64,000 nt of DNA from Paralvinella palmiformis (lineage: Eukaryota > Annelida > Polychaeta > Terebellida > Alvinellidae). Below, in pieces: positions 28,801 through 34,800 of this stretch; position 1 is the first letter of the stretch; each line of letters opens with the position of its first letter. The translations under genes were made by a program, and so were the position numbers. A model generated the notes under the pieces. The model was not told the origin of the DNA. It was given only the letters and a program-made list of their open reading frames with translations, and made no database searches. The DNA lies in assembly GCA_025642065.1 (NCBI GenBank), contig JAODUP010000227.1, positions 62,001 through 126,000 of the forward strand. Reading direction: 5' to 3'.

Positions 28801-31800
28801 CAAAGCAAAAGCTATCTCTGTGTGTGTGTGTCACTGCCAGTGAAGAAATTGATACTGACATATTTACAATGCACTTGCTGACACCATGAGTTTGAAATGA
28901 CTAGGTTAGCTTTTTCTGATTTTGAGAGATTTTAAGCCAATACTTAACCTCGACTTATAGGGTGAGCATATGCCCAAGGAAAGAATTACAGGGTCAAAAA
29001 TTGACCTCGATTTATCTGCCGGGTCAACTTATACACGAGTATATATGGTAGCTATAACTCCCCCTTCACAGAGAAACACATAAATAGTTCAAACTTTGTG
29101 GAGATCTACTTAAAATCGCCATAGAAAATATCGCTGTGATAAGCCTCTTAAGGCTAGCGCCGATAAAAGAATATGTGCATTGCTATTTATAATACTGTAA
29201 ACTAAATTGAACTTGTGTCTAATGTTTATCTTTTATCACCTTCAATTATCAAAAGAAACATTATACAAGGTGTAAAGATAAATAAACTACAGTAAAAACT
29301 CGCAAAACATCTCCACTTATATATGCGTCATATTTAATTGAATAGGGAAACAATAGCAATCACAGCTCCAAAATGAAGCCAAGTTTGTTTATTAATTATA
29401 ACATCAAATCCATGACAAATGGAAATCAAAAGTTGTGACAAACAGCCTTTGATCTTTTTGCGGACCGTAGGAGCAAAATCTGTATCAGGCGAAGTGTGTA
29501 TGTAATAACGGACAAAATGATGTGCCAGTCCAGCTGCACCAAAAGTAGGTTTTCCAGACATTTTTCTGGTCAACAAGGGGTGCACGTTATACATCAAAAC
29601 TAGATGTTTCGGACATTTTTCTGGTCAACACGGTATTTGACAAAAATCCTCCACAACCAACCAAACATTCCTCAGAATCTGCCTCTACATCTACCCACAT
29701 GCTTACCTTCTTAAAAATAGTTTTATTGATGTCAACCTGTAGCTGTTTAGTCCCCTGCTCCACTTGAACTTTATCATAAGAATAGTGGAAGACACGATGT
29801 TCCTGAAAATGAAAATTCGATATCACTCAAACAAAACCAATGCAAATATTCACCAGAAAGTCCTCAATGTACAGTGATACAGCATTAATTATTTCTTGTA
29901 TGTCACTGATTTTTTTCATGCAAATGATCATTTATATTACTGATTTCTGGTTATAGACAAGCCAAAATAATATTTCTTGCTAGTCTAATTTCCAAACTAC
30001 AACAACATCAAATCATTTATATAAATGTTAAAATACGGCATCAAATTGATTCCTTGCATTTTTATTTCATTGCCGGAAATACCAGTCTGGTTCCCTCCTG
30101 CCCCCCCCCCCATATAATTGCTTCCACCCAGAATGCATTATGCAAGTCATGGACTATTTCGTAGCCAATAAATGACGTTGGATTTTTTAATGAATCCTGC
30201 TCAGGCTTTATTAGCATTTGTGAACCTCTCAGCATCACTGTGTAACCTAACTTGGATAGCTGAAAAATCTGACATATAATTATTCATGAATACTTAAATA
30301 GATGATGAGAGTCTCAAATTTTTTCTTTTGGTGTGTGAAGCTGGCAAAATGAAGTGTCAACTGTGCATTGACAAATTCAGCACAAAAGATCATGTTCAAG
30401 GTAGGTCTATCACATGTACGTGGAGTGTTTGTTCCTAAACATGAGCCATTCCTTGTTGTCAATATTGGTCTGGTAACTTTCAAAATATACTTATGATGCG
30501 GCTGGCTGCCATGAATTCATATCCTAGGTTATATCTTGACAGAGCTGTATATATTACTATATCTGAATTTTAAACATTGCATTCCTTCAATATTTATAAT
30601 TAAGCTTTAGATACATTATTTTGGGGATTTCACTGAACAGTGTTTTTGAATCACTTTTGTTTGTACAGATACCTATTAATTGTACTTTAATATTTGTATT
30701 ATCTGTTAGCATGCACAAACTAGGTAGGTAGTTTCAAGCTGAGGATTTGCAAAGATTGGGTCCAGCACCTAATTATTGAGCCAAAGTAATTCTTTAAGTC
30801 TATTTGACACTATCTCAGCTGTCACAGAAGGATACAACATGCAGCCCTTATAGCACAAAACTTTATTCTTCACATTTCTTCATGTGAGAAGACACTCATT
30901 TAAATCTGGGTGAAATGACACAGCAGGAAAGCAACGAAGGTGTCTAGACTGCATTCCACAGCAACTAGAGTAGGACTTGACTTTAGGGTCCCAACACAAA
31001 TAGCTGATAATACAACCAACTGAGTCACAAAGCACATAGAGCTCTACCAGGGTTCATACACATTCTGACATCTCAGATTCCAGGACCTTCCAATGTCAAA
31101 TTCAAGGACCTTTTCAATGAATTCACGAACTTTTAACATGCAAAGATACACCCATATTTTGGACGAAGTGTAATGACTGAATTCCTGTATGCTTATGATT
31201 AGAAATATAGATCTATGTGTCCAAATTCCAGGACTTTCAAGGACCTCTACAAAATTCCAGACCTGGAATCCAAATTTTAAAATTCCAGGACTTTCCCAGT
31301 TTTCCAGGACCTGTGCGAACCCTGTCCACAGATAAAACATGGGAGTCATTCCTGTCTGGCAGTGGCAACTTAAAAAACATTTGGAATTAATCAATTTAGA
31401 ATTGGAGCTTATAATATTTATAAAAAAAACAGTACCAAAGGATGTTTACCAAAACCACCGAGGATCACAGGTTTAAACTCAGAAAAAAATTCGAACTCTT
31501 CCGGTAATTAAATCTTTAGCTCATGACATCACGGATGGTGAACCATATTAAATGATACTTCAACTTTAGACTAATTATTTGTAAAGTGGGATATCAACGA
31601 CCCTGTGAGGACATAAAACATTCTTTGAGTGACCACTCTCTGGGTAATTTAGCCCCACCCTTTCTTATTGTTCTCCCGTAAGTGGTGAATGAGGAGCCAG
31701 TATAAAGCATGGAGTAAAAAGAACCGCATCAGAAGTAAGTGATTCTCATGTTTGAATCATGAAATGAAAGAAGGTCAAATCTTACATAAACAATTTTAAT

Positions 31801-34800
31801 TTAGTTGTGTATCCACAATTATATCTATTGAATGGTAAACAAACCACAAAATGTTACAGATGACATGATATAAACCTGGATTTGTAATAATTCATCAACT
31901 GAGATCAGATGGAATTGCTCGATTTGGAATCAGAATAGAGTGATATTTACGTGAAACCAGAGATTACGAAAGATATGGAATTAATGCCACTGGCTGCGAC
32001 GAATGTTATTTACTGAGAGATACTCACTGGAAATTTCTCCAAACATCTAGCACAAATCTGATGCTGGGACGATGACAAGAGATGTCTCTTAACAAAGCTT
32101 TTCCTCTCTTCAAGGCCCAACTCATCTAGAAACTGGTCATCTCTTAACAGAACTATAGCTGAAATGGAGTAACAGAATAGGTTTACATCATATATGCATC
32201 ACAAAACAAGAGGTTAATTAGGTTACCGGTTTAAATGTGCTACATAGATCGTTGTATCATCCACCATCACAAGAACTGGCACAATATTGAATTGCGTAAT
32301 TCACTTTCTTTTGCGTTCCTTACTAATTAAAAGAAAACTCACAAAAATAATCTAACAATGATGAGCATTACGTACCATTTGGATTATCTTCTCTGTAAGC
32401 TCCATATAGTAAATCAACTTGATCACTTGCCAAATGAAGCAATTTATGGATATCTGCAGTAACATCATCTGGTGCTTCACCCCACATGGGAACAAGGCCC
32501 AAACTCTCACTGTATATAAACAGATGTTCTGGTGTATTAAAACTAAACACTTTATAAACAGATGATAAATGATGGCAACAACTTGTGGGTTTGGTCAGAT
32601 CTAACTGAACAAGAATGGTTATTCGTGAAAATTTTGAAGAAACCCCCCCACTGAACAAGCACGTTTAACATTAATTAACTGTACTTGCATGCAACTATGT
32701 ACACCAGAGAGAAAATCAATGACATACAGCTAGCCGGAAGCTGCACAAAATCACCAGATCATCAACTCAAACAGCAGAGATCACAACAAAATCACCAGAT
32801 CATCAACTCAAACTGCAGAGATCACAACAATGTAAAAGAGAAATGTTACTCTTTTCAAAAGTTGCTCATTAAGAATATAGTTCACTCAAACTTATTCATT
32901 AGCAATATTATTTAGTGTCTTTTATGGTACTTTATAAGATTTTGAAGTTTTTAAAATTATTCACAGTGAATCATATTGTTGCTAAAAATAAGCTTTTTTT
33001 AAAAACAAACAGTTGCTATTCTGCTGCCAACAATTACACTACATTTAAGTTTTAACAAATGTTTAACCCTTAGTGGCTGGTGGCTACCAAAATGGCACCT
33101 AATCAACGGTAGAACTTTGGTCAGGAAGATACATCATAAACAAAACATTGTGTATCAAATCACTTGATTTGTATCAGAAGTCTAACACTGTCTGTGTAAA
33201 CAGTTGAGCCATGAAGACAACACTAAGGCCTATACAAGATGCATGAAAATAATAATAGATGTGATTGATATTTTACGGCCACTTTTATGCACATGGTAGG
33301 CTAGATGGGCCGAGCGACCTCCAAAAGTAATGAAGCGAAGTCAAAGTTGAAACACCCTTCAGATATGCCTATGCCAAGATTCGAACTGAGGTGGTAGTGA
33401 TCTGTGGTCCAATGTGCTACCAACTAGACCATGATGGCACCCTATATAATGTCTGAAGGTCATTACTAGAACACAGATTACAGAGGCAGCTTAATTTGTT
33501 TTGTTCTGTTCCATTATTTATGGTCTTGAAACAATGCAATATGTAAAAGTACAAACACTTGTTTCCACTCTGGTCAATAAAGAGTGAGTGCCTCTGAGTG
33601 GTAAAAAGCAGAAAACAGAAAGATAAGAGTCAAATTAATCTGAGGGTGGAACCTGTATGAATGGTTTACATTACTATCATTTTTTTATTTAACTAGAAGG
33701 TAGCATATGTGGTCTAAATGGAAATGATTCTCCAATGGAAAAACGATCCCGTATTCGTCAATCAAAGAGCTGCAAATCTGCCGGGAGATTGGCAGTGTTC
33801 ACCATTATTTGTCTGCTAAGGCATAGATCCCCAACAATTTTGATCAATAATAATGATGGTGGGAATTTTTTAATTTTTATTTATTCACATTATATTTAAA
33901 CAGAATTAGCGATGTCTTTCATATATGAGGGTTTTGTTGTTAATGGGAGAAATAATAATAATTATTACAAAACTTCTACAGCGCCAATATCCTTGAAAAG
34001 AATCGAGCTCAGTGGTGCACCTAGTACAGGGGTTGGGCAAACACATAGTCTGGGTATGATGCGAAGTTCATCAACAATGATCAGATGGAAAAGAAACTTA
34101 GGAATGTAGCTGGCTAGCTGAATGGCAAAGATACACAGTGGAATAGCTGGCACAGTTGATGGGTGGAGAAATCCCTGCCAGTTGGCACAAAAATCCAGTT
34201 CTACATTACTGCCATATTTGGGACTTGAACCCCAACCTACCATACATCATGATTCTATGCCCCAATCTATTCAAACATAGAGGTGGGTAGATTAGGACAC
34301 AGAAACCTCGTAGCAAGTTAACATCCTATCAAGAATTCAGTTGACATTAACGGAGAACACCGCTGCTGAAATTCCTTCATTTATGCACATAAACTGACAT
34401 GTAATTAATAGATTAACAAAGAGACACCGTCATTGGGTTAATCTCAACTCTCAACTAGAAATGACCACCAGAGTTTATCTAAAAAAGAAAGACTGTTTTG
34501 TTTCTTCTTCCATCACATATCTCACACAAAGACAACTTCTGAGGATAACAAACAAGGTGGTCTCTTACTTAACATCAACACTTACCAAGTTAAATTGATG
34601 AAGAAAGGCATCTCTCCATTGTAATAAGCTTCTTGTATCAGCCGCTGATTGGCTGCGATGGTCTCCTTTAGCATGGGACCGCCCTGAAATAATCATCTGA
34701 TGTCATCAATAACAGCCCCTATAGGAGTCAACTGGATAGCTGGTAAAAACTACAGAAAGAGCTGAAGTGATAATTTATTGTCTCTTATTTCTGTATTTTA

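Noticed and set aside
31044..31394. 116-codon minus-strand ORF
   Set aside because: It overlaps a short hAT-like MITE built from repeated CCAGGAC words, which by chance stay open.
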